This document shows positions 34,743 through 43,810 of a stretch of 64,000 nucleotides of DNA, one piece after another. The stretch covers positions 1-64,000 of the forward strand of contig NZ_SJKB01000011.1 of NCBI RefSeq assembly GCF_004331465.1, in the 5' to 3' direction. The notes below the pieces were generated by a model. The model did no database searches, had not been told where the DNA came from, and saw only the letters and a program-made list of their open reading frames with translations. Each line of letters opens with the position of its first letter. The stretch's first letter is position 1. The DNA comes from Kribbella pittospori. Its GTDB lineage: Bacteria > Actinomycetota > Actinomycetes > Propionibacteriales > Kribbellaceae. The translations under genes were made by a program, and so were the position numbers.

Positions 34743-35633
34743 GTGATCGAGATTCCCGCGAAGCTGATCAGGAACCACAGCGAACGGTCACCCGAGTGGC
34801 TGGCGAGCCTGCCCGGCACGGCCGCGACGTACCTCGACCGGTGGCAGTTGTCCATCACGGGTGAGCCCCTGAGCGGTGAGGCGTCGCTGATTCTTCCGGT
34901 CGTCCGGCAGGACGGAACCGAGGCGATGCTCAAACTCCAGTCGGTCAACGACGAGAGCGAGGGCGAGGCGCTCGGCCTGCGCACCTGGAACCACGACGAC
35001 GTCGTCGAGGTCCTCGAGGACGACCCGGCGACCTCGACCCTGCTGCTCGAACGGCTCGAACCGCGCACGCTCGAGGACCTGCCCGACCACGTCGAGGCGA
35101 CCCGCATCCTGGCCGAGCTTCTGGTCAGGCTGAGCGCCGTACAGGCGCCGCCCGGGATCCGGCGCCTCGCGGACATCGCCGGCGGCATGGTCGAGGACGC
35201 GCCCGGCCTGATCCCCCGGCTGGTCGATCCGGCCGACCGACGGCTGGTACGGCGTTTCGTCGACCAGGTGACCGAGCTGCTGCCGGACTCCGGTGACCGG
35301 CTGCTGCACTGGGACCTGCACTACGCCAACGTGATGGCCGCGCAGCGGCAGCCGTGGCTCGTGATCGACCCCAAGCCGCTCGCCGGTGATCCCGGCTTCG
35401 ACGTCTTCCCGGTGTTGTGGAACCGGTGGGACGACCTGGTCGCGACCGGCGATCTGCCGAAGGCGATCCGGCACCGGCTCGACCTGATGCTCGAGGTCAC
35501 CGGGATCGATCGGGACCGCGCACTCGGCTGGACGGCCGGCCGCATCCTGCAGAACGTGCTGTGGTTCACCGAGGACGGAGCGACCCGGATCGAGGATGAG
35601 TTGGCCGCTGTCGCCGCTGCCCTGCACTCGTGA
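34743..35633 (+). CDS. Aminoglycoside/hydroxyurea phosphotransferase family protein
   Basis: A 296-residue kinase-like protein of the APH(6)/hydroxyurea antibiotic kinase group. The catalytic loop HWDLHYANVM carries Asp and Asn, and WLVIDPKPLAGDPGFD is the metal-binding DxD-like motif typical of streptomycin 6-kinases. The N-lobe is short (AMLKLQSVNDES lysine). It could phosphorylate an aminoglycoside or a cellular small molecule; resistance is not proven. GTG 34743 appears leaderless, with TACTGT at 34730-34735. An in-frame GTG at 34734 is an alternative. Confidence 0.85.
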   Translation: MIEIPAKLIRNHSERSPEWLASLPGTAATYLDRWQLSITGEPLSGEASLILPVVRQDGTEAMLKLQSVNDESEGEALGLRTWNHDDVVEVLEDDPATSTLLLERLEPRTLEDLPDHVEATRILAELLVRLSAVQAPPGIRRLADIAGGMVEDAPGLIPRLVDPADRRLVRRFVDQVTELLPDSGDRLLHWDLHYANVMAAQRQPWLVIDPKPLAGDPGFDVFPVLWNRWDDLVATGDLPKAIRHRLDLMLEVTGIDRDRALGWTAGRILQNVLWFTEDGATRIEDELAAVAAALHS

Positions 35634-35645
35634 TTACATCATTAC

Positions 35646-36107
35646 ATGACGACGACTCCGACGCTGTACGAGTGGGCCGGTGGGCATGAGGCGCTGCTGC
35701 GCCTGACCCAGGTGTTCTACGACAAGGTGCCGAGCGACCCGGTCCTAGCGCCGGTGTTCGCGCACATGAGCGACAAGCACCGCGAGCATGTGGCGATCTG
35801 GCTGGGCGAGGTCTTCCGCGGCCACAGCCGCTACACCGACGAGCTCGGCGGCTACCCGGCGATGCTGGGCCACCACCTCGGCCTGGCGCTCACCGAAGAG
35901 CAGCGTTCGCGCTGGGCTGCCCTGATCGCGCAGAGCGCCGACCCGGCCGGGCTCCCCGACGATCCGGAGTTCCGCTCGGCGTTCGTCGCCTACATCGAGT
36001 GGGGCACGAGGATCGCCCTGTCCAACTCCCAGCCCGGCGCCACTCCACCACCCGAGGCGCCCGTCCCCCACTGGGGCTGGGGCGAAGCACCGCCGTACCA
36101 GCCCTAG
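35646..36107 (+). CDS. Group II truncated hemoglobin (GlbO-like)
   Basis: A 153-residue truncated globin. It has TLYEWAGGHEALLRLTQVFY (A/B helices), the proximal histidine region HVAIWLGEVFRGHSRY and the conserved C-terminal half LPDDPEFRSAFVAYIEWGTR. Group II globins bind O2 and handle reactive oxygen or nitrogen in actinobacteria. It starts 12 bp after the phosphotransferase gene on the same strand. Confidence 0.93.
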   Translation: MTTTPTLYEWAGGHEALLRLTQVFYDKVPSDPVLAPVFAHMSDKHREHVAIWLGEVFRGHSRYTDELGGYPAMLGHHLGLALTEEQRSRWAALIAQSADPAGLPDDPEFRSAFVAYIEWGTRIALSNSQPGATPPPEAPVPHWGWGEAPPYQP

Positions 36108-36120
36108 GCATCGTTATCCG

Positions 36121-36777
36121 TCAGGTCCGCTGACCCCAGGTCTGGCGGACGTGACGGACGACGAGCAGTACGACGCCCGCGAGTGCCGCGGCGCCCGCGA
36201 CGATCCCGATGACGACGGACACCGTGAGTCCGGTGCCGAGCGCGTCGCCGATGAGGCCGGCCAATGCGCCGACCAGGACCGCCACGATCACGCTGACGAG
36301 CAGCGCGATGCTCGACAGGTACTGCGTCGCCGGGATCCGCGTACGGCGGGTGCCGTAGGTCCGCATGATCCCCGCGACATCCTCGCGATGCCCGGTGACG
36401 AAGTACTCCTCGAGTTCCGGCGCGATGTCGAGATAGCCCCGCCGCAACCGGTTCATCCCGATCACCAGCTCGACGTCCTCGCCGTTGAGTTGCACCAAGC
36501 GGATGACGGTGGCCACGCCGATGACCACCAGCAAAGGGATGACGAGCAGCGCGAAGATGCGGAAACCGACGCCGAAGTCGGTGCTCTGCGCCACCAGGGC
36601 CAGCGCGACCATGGCCGCCGAAACCACCGTCACGAACCAGCTCGCGCGGCTGAAGCTCTCGCTCCACGCCAGGCTGCGGGTCGCCAGCAGACTCCAGTGC
36701 TCGGTGGACAGGATCTGTGCCCGCACGGACGCCGGGGCGGGCCCGGCGGGCTGGGTTTCGGCGGGAACGTCAGGCAT
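36121..36777 (-). CDS. Hypothetical membrane protein with four transmembrane helices
   Basis: A 218-residue protein with paired hydrophobic segments: ASWFVTVVSAAMVALALVAQ and FALLVIPLLVVIGVATVIR, then SSIALLVSVIVAVLVGALAG and LTVSVVIGIVAGAAALAGVV. The loop between the pairs is charged (VELVIGMNRLRRGYLDIAPE). No family was recognised. It is convergent with the globin gene (13 bp between stops) and divergent from the betaine/proline transporter operon. Confidence 0.78.
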   Translation of the reverse strand: MPDVPAETQPAGPAPASVRAQILSTEHWSLLATRSLAWSESFSRASWFVTVVSAAMVALALVAQSTDFGVGFRIFALLVIPLLVVIGVATVIRLVQLNGEDVELVIGMNRLRRGYLDIAPELEEYFVTGHREDVAGIMRTYGTRRTRIPATQYLSSIALLVSVIVAVLVGALAGLIGDALGTGLTVSVVIGIVAGAAALAGVVLLVVRHVRQTWGQRT

Positions 36778-36934
36778 GTCGCCACTCCTCGCATCGTGGG
36801 GCCTACCAGTTTCACCGACGGTGGGGGCCGTTCGCTGACGTCGCAGACACCCCGCGCCCGCGCCGGGGGACTGTGGGTTGGATACAGTCGCGGTTCACGA
36901 CGAATCCGCGTGGCGGGGATGCGAGGGTGAACCA

Positions 36935-38005
36935 GTGACCGCTCAGCTCGAGTATCCCGGGGTGCAGGACGACAACGCGCTGCTGTCGATCCAGGGCCTG
37001 TGGAAGGTGTTCGGCCCGAAGGCGCAACGCGTCCCCCGCCGGCCGGAGCTCGCCTCGCTCGATCGCGCCGCGCTGTACAGCCAGACCGGATGTACGGCGG
37101 CCGTCCGCGACCTCAGCTTCGACGTCGCACCCGGCGAGGTGTTCGTGGTGATGGGCCTGTCCGGCTCGGGCAAGTCCACGCTGGTCCGGTGTCTCACGCG
37201 CTTGATCGAACCGACCGCGGGCAGCCTGATCTTCGAGGGTGAGGACCTCCGCGCGGCCGACGAGAAGCGGCTGCGTGCACTCCGCCGGAGCAAGTTCTCG
37301 ATGGTGTTCCAGCACTTCGGGCTACTGCCGCACCGCAAGGTGATCGACAACGTCTCGTACGGTCTGGAGATCCGCGGCGAGAGCAAGCCGGACCGGCGTC
37401 GCCGGGCCCAGGAGGTCATCGACCTGGTCGGACTGGCCGGCAACGAGAACCTCTATCCCGAGCAGTTGTCCGGCGGCATGCAGCAGCGCGTGGGTCTGGC
37501 CCGAGCGCTCGCCAACGACCCCGACGTACTGCTCTTCGACGAGCCGTTCTCCGCGCTCGACCCGCTGATCCGCCGCGAGATGCAGACCGAGGTGGTGCGC
37601 CTGCACCGCGAGGTCGGCAAGACGATGGTGTTCATCACTCACGACCTGTCCGAGGCGCTCAAGCTGGGTGACCGGATCCTGCTGATGCGCGACGGCGCCG
37701 CGGTGCAGTTCGGCACCGGCGACGAACTGGTCGGTGCTCCGGCCGACGACTACGTTCGTGAATTCGTTCGGGACGTGCAGCGGGCCGACGTACTGACGCT
37801 GCGCTGGATCGTCCGCGAGCCGCGCCCGGAGGAGCCGCTGGACGGACCGGAGCTTGGCCCGGACGTGCTCGTCCGGGAGGCGACCCGGCTGGTGCTGGAG
37901 TCGGACCGCCCGGTCAAGGTCGTCTCCAACGGCACGCTGCTCGGCGTCATCGGTGACGAGGAGATCCTCGCCGTCGTAGCGCCGCCTCACAAAAAGCCCG
38001 TCTGA
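36935..38005 (+). CDS. proV: Glycine betaine/proline-type ABC transporter ATPase
   Basis: A 356-residue ProV/OpuAA family ATPase. The N-terminal extension before Walker A is typical (LSIQGLWKVFGPKAQRVP). Motifs are MGLSGSGKSTLVRCLTRLIE, SMVFQHFGLLPHRKV, LSGGMQQRVGLARAL and LLFDEPFSALDPLIRREMQ. The C-terminal part has a CBS-like segment of about one repeat (VKVVSNGTLLGVIGDEEI). It powers osmoprotectant uptake. GTG 36935 follows GAGGGTG. The stop shares one base with the start of the permease gene. Confidence 0.93.
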   Translation: MTAQLEYPGVQDDNALLSIQGLWKVFGPKAQRVPRRPELASLDRAALYSQTGCTAAVRDLSFDVAPGEVFVVMGLSGSGKSTLVRCLTRLIEPTAGSLIFEGEDLRAADEKRLRALRRSKFSMVFQHFGLLPHRKVIDNVSYGLEIRGESKPDRRRRAQEVIDLVGLAGNENLYPEQLSGGMQQRVGLARALANDPDVLLFDEPFSALDPLIRREMQTEVVRLHREVGKTMVFITHDLSEALKLGDRILLMRDGAAVQFGTGDELVGAPADDYVREFVRDVQRADVLTLRWIVREPRPEEPLDGPELGPDVLVREATRLVLESDRPVKVVSNGTLLGVIGDEEILAVVAPPHKKPV

Positions 38006-39960
38006 TGGCGTCCATTACCGGCTCGGTCGAGTTCGAGGTACGACGACCTCGCCGCAGCGTGATCGTCGGGATCCTGCTCGTCGTCTGGGTCGCGGCGTAC
38101 TTCCTGCTCCGCGGCATCGACACGCTCGTCCTCGGCGGTCAGGAGACGACCCCGTTCCACCGCTGGCTGACCGATCACCGCGACGACGTCGGCCAGGGCA
38201 ACGCCGTCTTCGACGGGATCCGGGTCGGCGTGGACCACTTCGTCGTACTGCTCCAGAACGTTCTGGCGCAACCGTCGTACGGGCGTCCGGTTCCGGTGAT
38301 CGGCTGGCTCGGTGTGGTAGCGGTGGCGGCGTACCTGGCCTGGGCGTTCGGGAGCTGGAAGGTCGCGCTGCTGGCCGCCGCCGGGCTCGGGTTCGTCGGG
38401 CTGCAAGGGCTGTGGCAGGAGAGCATGGACACGCTCTCGCTGACCATCGCGGCCGTGCTGCTGTCCTTGCTGATCGCGATCCCGCTCGGCATCTGGGCCG
38501 GTCTGTCGGACCGGGCCTTCAAGGTCGCGACGCTGGTGCTCGATCTGATGCAGACGCTGCCGACGTTCGTGTACCTCGCGCCACTCACGCTGTTCTTCGC
38601 GATCGGGCCGGCCGCCGCAACCATCGCGACCGTCATCTACGCCGCGCCGCCGGCCGTCCGGCTGACCGCGCACGCGATCCGTTCGGTCCCGCTGGAGAGT
38701 GTCGAGGCGGCCCGTTCGCTCGGATCGACCCGCGGCCAGACGCTGACCAAGGTGCTGCTGCCGATGTCGCGCAGCACTGTTGTCGTCGGCATCAACCAGA
38801 CGATCATGGCCGCGCTGTCGATGGTGACGGTCGCCGCGCTGATCGATGCGCCCGGTCTCGGCCAGACCGTGCTGACTGCTCTGCAGACGCTCGACGTCGG
38901 CGTCGCGTTCAACGCCGGTCTGGCGATCGTGGTGATCGCGATCGTGCTCGACCGCGTCACCACCGCGGCCGGCGACCGGCCCTGGCGTACGGCGAGCGTC
39001 CGCCGGAAGGTCCTGCTCGGCGCGGGCGCGGTCGGAGTACTGGTCGCGGTCTGGTTCTCCCGGACCTACGTGTGGGCGGCGGAGTTCCCGGACACGGTGA
39101 ACATCGGGTCGCGGATCGCGGTGATCGCCACCGACGTGACGAACTGGGTGCAGGACACCTTCGGCGGTTTCACGTACGGCGTCCGTGACGCGGTGACCAA
39201 CGGTCTGCTGAACCCGCTCGAGGCCCTGCTGACCGGGTCGCCGTGGTGGCTCGTGGCCGCGGTCGTTGTCGCGCTTGCAGCAGTACTCGGGAGCTGGCGG
39301 GGCGCGGTGCCGGCGGTGGTGTGCTCGGGACTGCTGGTGGCCACCGGGTTGTGGCACGACAGCATGATCACGCTGGCCTCGACGTTGCTCGCGACCGTCG
39401 TGGTCGTCGTCGTCGGGCTTGCGCTCGGAGTATGGGCCGGGCGCAAGCACCGGGTCGACACCTGGATCCGGCCGGTCCTGGACGCCGGGCAGACGATGCC
39501 ACCGTTCGTGTACCTGGTGCCGTTCCTGGCGCTCTTCGGCACCAGCCGGTTCACCGCGATCGCGGCAGCCGTCGTGTACGCCGTACCGGTCACCACCAAG
39601 ATCGTTGCTGACGGCATCAAGGCGGTGCCGGTGGCAACGGTAGAGGCGGCGAACTCGGTCGGCTCCAGCAGTTGGCAGGTGATCAGCAAGGTGCAGCTGC
39701 CGGTGGCCCGCAGAGCCATCACACTGGCGGTCAACCAGGGCCTGATCTACGTGCTCGCGATGGTGGTGGTCGGCGGCCTGGTCGGCGCCGGTGCCCTCGG
39801 GTACGACGTCGCCGCCGGCTTCGCGCAGAGCGAGCTGTACGGCAAGGGACTGGCCGCCGGGCTGGCGATCGTGCTGCTCGGGGTCCTGCTCGACCGCATC
39901 ACCCAGGCGGCCGCGCGGACCCGGAAGTTCAACGGAACAGTTAGAGGAGACAAGCTGTGA
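38005..39960 (+). CDS. proW: Fused double permease of the betaine/proline-type ABC transporter
   Basis: A 651-residue protein made of two ProW-type permease domains. The first has LPTFVYLAPLTLFFAIG and the EAA loop VEAARSLGSTRGQTLTKVLL (about 195-250). The second has MPPFVYLVPFLALFGTS and VEAANSVGSSSWQVISKVQL (about 500-555). Each half has five or six helices and a leader region. Normally two copies of one ProW form the channel; the fusion makes a pseudo-dimer in one chain. It overlaps proV by 1 nt and proX by 4 bp. Confidence 0.93.
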   Translation: MASITGSVEFEVRRPRRSVIVGILLVVWVAAYFLLRGIDTLVLGGQETTPFHRWLTDHRDDVGQGNAVFDGIRVGVDHFVVLLQNVLAQPSYGRPVPVIGWLGVVAVAAYLAWAFGSWKVALLAAAGLGFVGLQGLWQESMDTLSLTIAAVLLSLLIAIPLGIWAGLSDRAFKVATLVLDLMQTLPTFVYLAPLTLFFAIGPAAATIATVIYAAPPAVRLTAHAIRSVPLESVEAARSLGSTRGQTLTKVLLPMSRSTVVVGINQTIMAALSMVTVAALIDAPGLGQTVLTALQTLDVGVAFNAGLAIVVIAIVLDRVTTAAGDRPWRTASVRRKVLLGAGAVGVLVAVWFSRTYVWAAEFPDTVNIGSRIAVIATDVTNWVQDTFGGFTYGVRDAVTNGLLNPLEALLTGSPWWLVAAVVVALAAVLGSWRGAVPAVVCSGLLVATGLWHDSMITLASTLLATVVVVVVGLALGVWAGRKHRVDTWIRPVLDAGQTMPPFVYLVPFLALFGTSRFTAIAAAVVYAVPVTTKIVADGIKAVPVATVEAANSVGSSSWQVISKVQLPVARRAITLAVNQGLIYVLAMVVVGGLVGAGALGYDVAAGFAQSELYGKGLAAGLAIVLLGVLLDRITQAAARTRKFNGTVRGDKL

Positions 39961-40916
39961 AGAAGCTCCGGTACGCCGGTGTCCTGACGGCCGCGGCACT
40001 CGCGCTCGCCGGATGCGGTGGAGAGAAGGTCGGCGCGGAACAACCGGCCGCGAGCGGTGGCAAGGACTGCGGCACGTTCAACCTGGCCGTCAACCCGTGG
40101 GTCGGGTACGAGGCGAACGCGGCCGTGGTCGGGTACGTGGCCAGCAAGGATCTCGGCTGCACGGTGGTGAAGAAGAACCTCAAGGAGGAGATCTCCTGGC
40201 AGGGCTTCGGCACCGGGGAGGTCGACGCGGTGCTGGAGAACTGGGGCCACGAGGACCTGAAGAAGAAGTACATCGAGGAGCAGAAGGTCGCGGTCGAGAC
40301 GGGGTCGACCGGCGTCAAGGGCGTGATCGGGTGGTACGTGCCGCCGTGGATGGCCGCGAAGTACCCGGACATCACCGACTGGAAGAACCTGAACAAGTAC
40401 GCCGCCCAGTTCAAGACCTCGGAGTCCGGTGGCAAGGGGCAGTTGCTCGACGGCGACCCGTCGTACGTGACGAACGACGAGGCGCTGGTGAAGAACCTGT
40501 CGCTGAACTACAAGGTCGTGCAGAGCGGTAGCGAGACCGCGCTGATCCAGGCGTTCCGGGACGCGGAGAAGAACAAGAAGCCGCTGCTGGCGTACTTCTA
40601 CGAGCCGCAGTGGTTCTTCAACGAGCTCAAGCTGGTGAAGATCGACCTGCCGCCGTACAAGTCCGGCTGCGATGTCGATCCGGCGAAGGTTGCCTGCGAC
40701 TACCCGCCGTACGACCTGGACAAGGTGGTCTCGAAGGAGTTCGCCGACTCGGGCAGCCCGGCGTACGACCTGGTCAAGAACTTCCAGTGGACCAACGAGG
40801 ACCAGAACGCGGTAGCCCGGATGATCGCCGTCGACAAGATGACACCCGACGCCGCCGCCGAGAAATGGATCAAGGACAACCAGTCCAAGGTCGACACCTG
40901 GCTCGGCAAGAAGTAG
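39957..40916 (+). CDS. proX: Substrate-binding lipoprotein of the betaine/proline-type transporter
   Basis: A 319-residue OpuAC-family binding protein. The signal ends in the lipobox LALAGC (Cys about residue 20). The domain has FNLAVNPWVGYEANAAVVGY, SWQGFGTGEVDAVLENWGHE and PLLAYFYEPQWFFNELKLVK. Aromatic residues such as the Trp in NPWVGYE and QWFF probably form the cage for a quaternary ammonium ligand. It is tethered outside the membrane and hands the ligand to the fused permease encoded upstream (4-bp overlap). Confidence 0.93.
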   Translation: MKKLRYAGVLTAAALALAGCGGEKVGAEQPAASGGKDCGTFNLAVNPWVGYEANAAVVGYVASKDLGCTVVKKNLKEEISWQGFGTGEVDAVLENWGHEDLKKKYIEEQKVAVETGSTGVKGVIGWYVPPWMAAKYPDITDWKNLNKYAAQFKTSESGGKGQLLDGDPSYVTNDEALVKNLSLNYKVVQSGSETALIQAFRDAEKNKKPLLAYFYEPQWFFNELKLVKIDLPPYKSGCDVDPAKVACDYPPYDLDKVVSKEFADSGSPAYDLVKNFQWTNEDQNAVARMIAVDKMTPDAAAEKWIKDNQSKVDTWLGKK

Positions 40917-41028
40917 CTCTGAAGCGGGCTTGAGCTTGTTCACACGGGCTGGGGGCAACTATCACGATGTGGGTGAGCAACGCCGACGACACGCCGGAAA
41001 TCGGACAGGACCGGGTAAGTTCACTCTC

Positions 41029-41625
41029 ATGATCATCGTGACAGCTGCACTGAAGGGCGGGGTCGGAAAGACAACCACGTCGGTGTACTTGGCCGCGCTG
41101 GCATCTTCCAACCGTCGCACAGCCACCCTGGTCGACGCCGATCCACAAGGCAGCGCCGCCGACTGGGTCGACTCCTCCGAGGACGACCATCTGAACAGGA
41201 TCGAGATCGAGGAGGCGCCGACCGAGCGGCTGCTGAACAAGGCACTCGACAAAGTGCCGCCCGAGGGCATCGGCATCGTGGACATGCCACCGTCGCACGA
41301 GCGGCTGCTGAACAAGGCACTCGAGCGAGCCCGGATCGTGGTGATCCCGACTCGCATCGGCGGCGTGGAGACACCTCGCGTGAAGGCGGTCCTGGAACTG
41401 GTTCCGGACGACGTCCCGGCAGGCCTGGTGATCTGCTCGGCCCGGACCTACACCCGGAGCTATCAGGAAGCGATGCAGCAGTACGCCGAGGAAGGCATCC
41501 CGGTCTGGGGCACGATCCCGGAGCGCGTGTCGATCACGGCCGGGCCCAGCGGTCCGCTCGCCGCCGACGGCCTGGAGTCCTACAAGAAGGTCTGGCGCAA
41601 AATCCTGGCCGCGGCCAGGACCTGA
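41029..41625 (+). CDS. Orphan ParA-family ATPase with an internal repeat
   Basis: A 198-residue P-loop ATPase of the ParA/MinD type. It has the deviant Walker A KGGVGKTTTSVYLA, the LVDADPQGSAADWV motif (A') and Walker B GIVDMPPS. No ParB or parS-like element adjoins it, so it may position another cargo or be a remnant. The octapeptide ERLLNKAL occurs twice, at about residues 66 and 91, encoded by identical 27-bp sequences. ATG 41029 begins the conserved IIVTAALKGG strand; longer frame upstream is not family-like. It is 112 bp downstream of proX. Confidence 0.86.
   Translation: MIIVTAALKGGVGKTTTSVYLAALASSNRRTATLVDADPQGSAADWVDSSEDDHLNRIEIEEAPTERLLNKALDKVPPEGIGIVDMPPSHERLLNKALERARIVVIPTRIGGVETPRVKAVLELVPDDVPAGLVICSARTYTRSYQEAMQQYAEEGIPVWGTIPERVSITAGPSGPLAADGLESYKKVWRKILAAART
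41223..41324 (+). repeat. Exact 27-bp in-frame direct repeat within the ParA gene
   Basis: Positions 41223-41249 and 41298-41324 are identical over 27 bp, start-to-start distance 75 bp, in the same codon phase. Both begin CGAGCGGCTG. Recombination or slippage between them would remove 25 codons, including the Walker B segment VDMPPS, without shifting frame. Confidence 0.9.
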
Positions 41626-41634
41626 AGTTCGCGA

Positions 41635-41671
41635 GAGCCCGGGCGCACGGTGCGGCTGTGTGCCCGGGCTC
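41635..41671. terminator. Bidirectional terminator between ParA and ROK genes
   Basis: A 14-bp stem (GAGCCCGGGCGCAC with GTGTGCCCGGGCTC, one G-T pair) and 9-nt loop lie between the convergent stops; the ROK stop overlaps its end. Confidence 0.75.
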
Positions 41672-42869
41672 AGCGGTTGAGGGGTGGTTCGCCGCGGACG
41701 TACGAGCGGATCACCGTGGCGGCAGCGCCGCGCGCCCAATCGTCGAACGTGTGCGAGCGCAGCATCAGGCGGCAGTCGCCGGCAGCGCCGAACGCATGCT
41801 CCGCGAACGTACGCCGCAGCCGTTCCTCGTACAGGTCGTACTCCGCCACGCCCTCGCCCGCGATCACCACAAGCTCCGGCCCGACCAGGTTCACCATCGC
41901 GGCCAGCGCCGCACCGATCACCTCACCGGCCCGGTCGAACGCCTCGCGCGCATGCTCATCGCCCTCGTGCGCCAGCTTGATCGCCCCGGCCAGATCCAGA
42001 TCCGCCCGCCCGGTGGTCTCCCGGGTCCGGGCCAGGATTGCGTCGGACGAGGCAACCGTCTCCACACATCCGCGCCGCCCGCAGGTGCAGACGAGGTCTC
42101 CCGGAGCCAGCGGTAGATGGCCGAGCTCACCGGAGACGCCGTACGCCCCGGACACGACCTCACCGTTGATGTAAAGCCCACAGCCGATGCCCGACCCGAT
42201 CGTCACCACCGCAAACGAGTCCGCGTCGACGCCGACCCCGAACCAGTGCTCGGCGACAGTCAGCGCCCGTACGTCGTTCGTCACCACGACCGGGACCCGG
42301 AGTCGCTGACCCATCAGCTCCGCGACAGGAACGTCCCGCCAGCCCATGAACGGCGAGTCCCGTACGACGCCGTGCGCCGCATCGACGTCGCCGGACACCG
42401 CCACACCAATCCCGACCAGCGGCCCGGCCATCACCTCACCCAGCTTGAGCGAGGTGATCAGTTCCTTCGACAGGTCCGCCAGTTGGTCGACCACCCGCTC
42501 GGGTGTGGTGTCGTCGAGGCGCTGGTGCCGGACGGTCAGGATCCCGGCGGTGAAGTCTGTGGTCACGCCGATCAGGCTGGTCGGGGTCACCTTCAACCCG
42601 ATCAGCGAGACGCTCTCGCGGACCACGGTCAGCGGGCTCACCGGCCGGCCGATGCCGAGCTGGTTGTCCTCCGCCGGCACGGGTGCCTGGTCGGTGACGA
42701 ACCCGGTCTCGATCAGCGGCGCGACGGCCTTGGTGACGGCCGCCTGGGACAGTCCGGTCCGGCGCGCGATCTCCACCCGCGGGATCGGGCCCTGGGTCAG
42801 AATCCTGGTCAGCACCTCGACTCCCGCCGGCGTGGCCAGGGGGAGTGGACGATGAGGACGCAGCGGCAC
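41670..42869 (-). CDS. ROK family transcriptional regulator
   Basis: A 399-residue NagC/XylR-type repressor. The N-terminal winged helix is PRVEIARRTGLSQAAVTKAV (about 30-50). The ROK sugar-kinase-like domain has GIGVAVSGDVD, VTIGSGIGCGLYING, the ExGH zinc-linked motif GELGHLPL and the zinc cysteines CTCGRRGCVE. It senses a sugar or sugar phosphate. No sugar genes are adjacent, so the regulon is probably elsewhere. It is convergent with the ParA gene. Confidence 0.92.
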   Translation of the reverse strand: MPLRPHRPLPLATPAGVEVLTRILTQGPIPRVEIARRTGLSQAAVTKAVAPLIETGFVTDQAPVPAEDNQLGIGRPVSPLTVVRESVSLIGLKVTPTSLIGVTTDFTAGILTVRHQRLDDTTPERVVDQLADLSKELITSLKLGEVMAGPLVGIGVAVSGDVDAAHGVVRDSPFMGWRDVPVAELMGQRLRVPVVVTNDVRALTVAEHWFGVGVDADSFAVVTIGSGIGCGLYINGEVVSGAYGVSGELGHLPLAPGDLVCTCGRRGCVETVASSDAILARTRETTGRADLDLAGAIKLAHEGDEHAREAFDRAGEVIGAALAAMVNLVGPELVVIAGEGVAEYDLYEERLRRTFAEHAFGAAGDCRLMLRSHTFDDWARGAAATVIRSYVRGEPPLNR

Positions 42870-42890
42870 GAGAACAACCTACCGGCGCGT

Positions 42891-43781
42891 TCAGGACTCC
42901 GCTCCGATTTCTCCCAGTGTTGGGGACGTCAGAGCCCACCGGATGGTCCTGGTCAGGCCGTTGCCGGCGGCGCGTACGACGGTCCGCTCGGCCAGCGGGA
43001 GGTAGGGCAGCCGCAGTGGCAGCCGCGTCCACCACGGCAGCAGACCGACTGCAGCAGCCGTGAGTACGCCGTACGCCGGGCGCGCGGCCCACGGGACAGG
43101 TGGGTGCACGAGCATGAAGCGGGCGGCCTGGCGGGCTTCGGTCGTGCCGCGCAGCTCCGGCTGATACTCCGTCAGTGTCTGCTGCAACTCGGCCACTGTG
43201 GTCGGTGGGTCAATGACTCCGAGCCTGCCGGCCACGAGTGCCGCGTCCGCGACGTACAGGTCCTGCTCCTCGGCATTGAGCGGTTCGACGCCGTACTGCT
43301 GGTGTGCAGCGAGGAAGCTGTCGACCTCAGCCACGTGGACCCACTTGAGCAGATGCGGATCGGAGGCGCGGTACTTCACCCCGTCCGGACTGGTCCCGCG
43401 GACCCGCTCGTGCACCGACTTGACGCGCGCGATCGCCTCCTCGGCGTCCGGGATCGCGCCGTACGTCGTGATGGCCAGGAAGTAACTGGTCCGGCGCAGC
43501 CGCCCCCACGGGTCGCCGCGGTAGCCGGAGTGCGCGGACACGGCAGCCATCGCCAGCGGGTGCAGCGACTGCAGGAGCAGCGCCCGGAGTCCACCGGCGA
43601 ACATCGACGCGTCGCCGTGCACCCGCCGGATCGGGCGGTCCGGCGCGAACCAGCGGGGACCGGGCGTGTTGTGCACCCGGTTGCGTTCGGCGCGCGGGTC
43701 CGGACCCGCCACCTTGGTCATGATCAGCTTCGCCAACCCGTCCCGGAGCGGGTCCAGCGGTCCAGCAGTGGTGGCGGCCAT
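42891..43781 (-). CDS. MpaB/DUF2236 family oxygenase-like protein
   Basis: A 296-residue protein of the mpaB/rubber-oxygenase (DUF2236) fold. It has the family motifs MFAGGLRALLLQSLHPLAMA, HSGYRGDPWGRLRRTSYFL and LLKWVHVAEVDSFLAAHQ, whose histidines would bind haem. Members cleave C=C bonds, but most have unknown substrates. ATG 43779-43781 gives the usual length; an extended frame upstream is antisense-like to the neighbours. It lies 29 bp downstream of a GNAT gene on the same strand. Confidence 0.88.
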   Translation of the reverse strand: MAATTAGPLDPLRDGLAKLIMTKVAGPDPRAERNRVHNTPGPRWFAPDRPIRRVHGDASMFAGGLRALLLQSLHPLAMAAVSAHSGYRGDPWGRLRRTSYFLAITTYGAIPDAEEAIARVKSVHERVRGTSPDGVKYRASDPHLLKWVHVAEVDSFLAAHQQYGVEPLNAEEQDLYVADAALVAGRLGVIDPPTTVAELQQTLTEYQPELRGTTEARQAARFMLVHPPVPWAARPAYGVLTAAAVGLLPWWTRLPLRLPYLPLAERTVVRAAGNGLTRTIRWALTSPTLGEIGAES

Positions 43782-43810
43782 ACAGTCAGTCTCCCCCTGG
43801 CCCCAACCCG

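Noticed and set aside
37987..39999. 670-codon minus-strand open frame over the fused permease
   Set aside because: Antisense shadow; Arg/Asp/Gln/His-rich low-complexity translation without any domain, while the plus strand shows two permease domains.
41029..41625. A plasmid-type partition locus
   Set aside because: No ParB gene or parS-like repeats next to the ParA-like gene.
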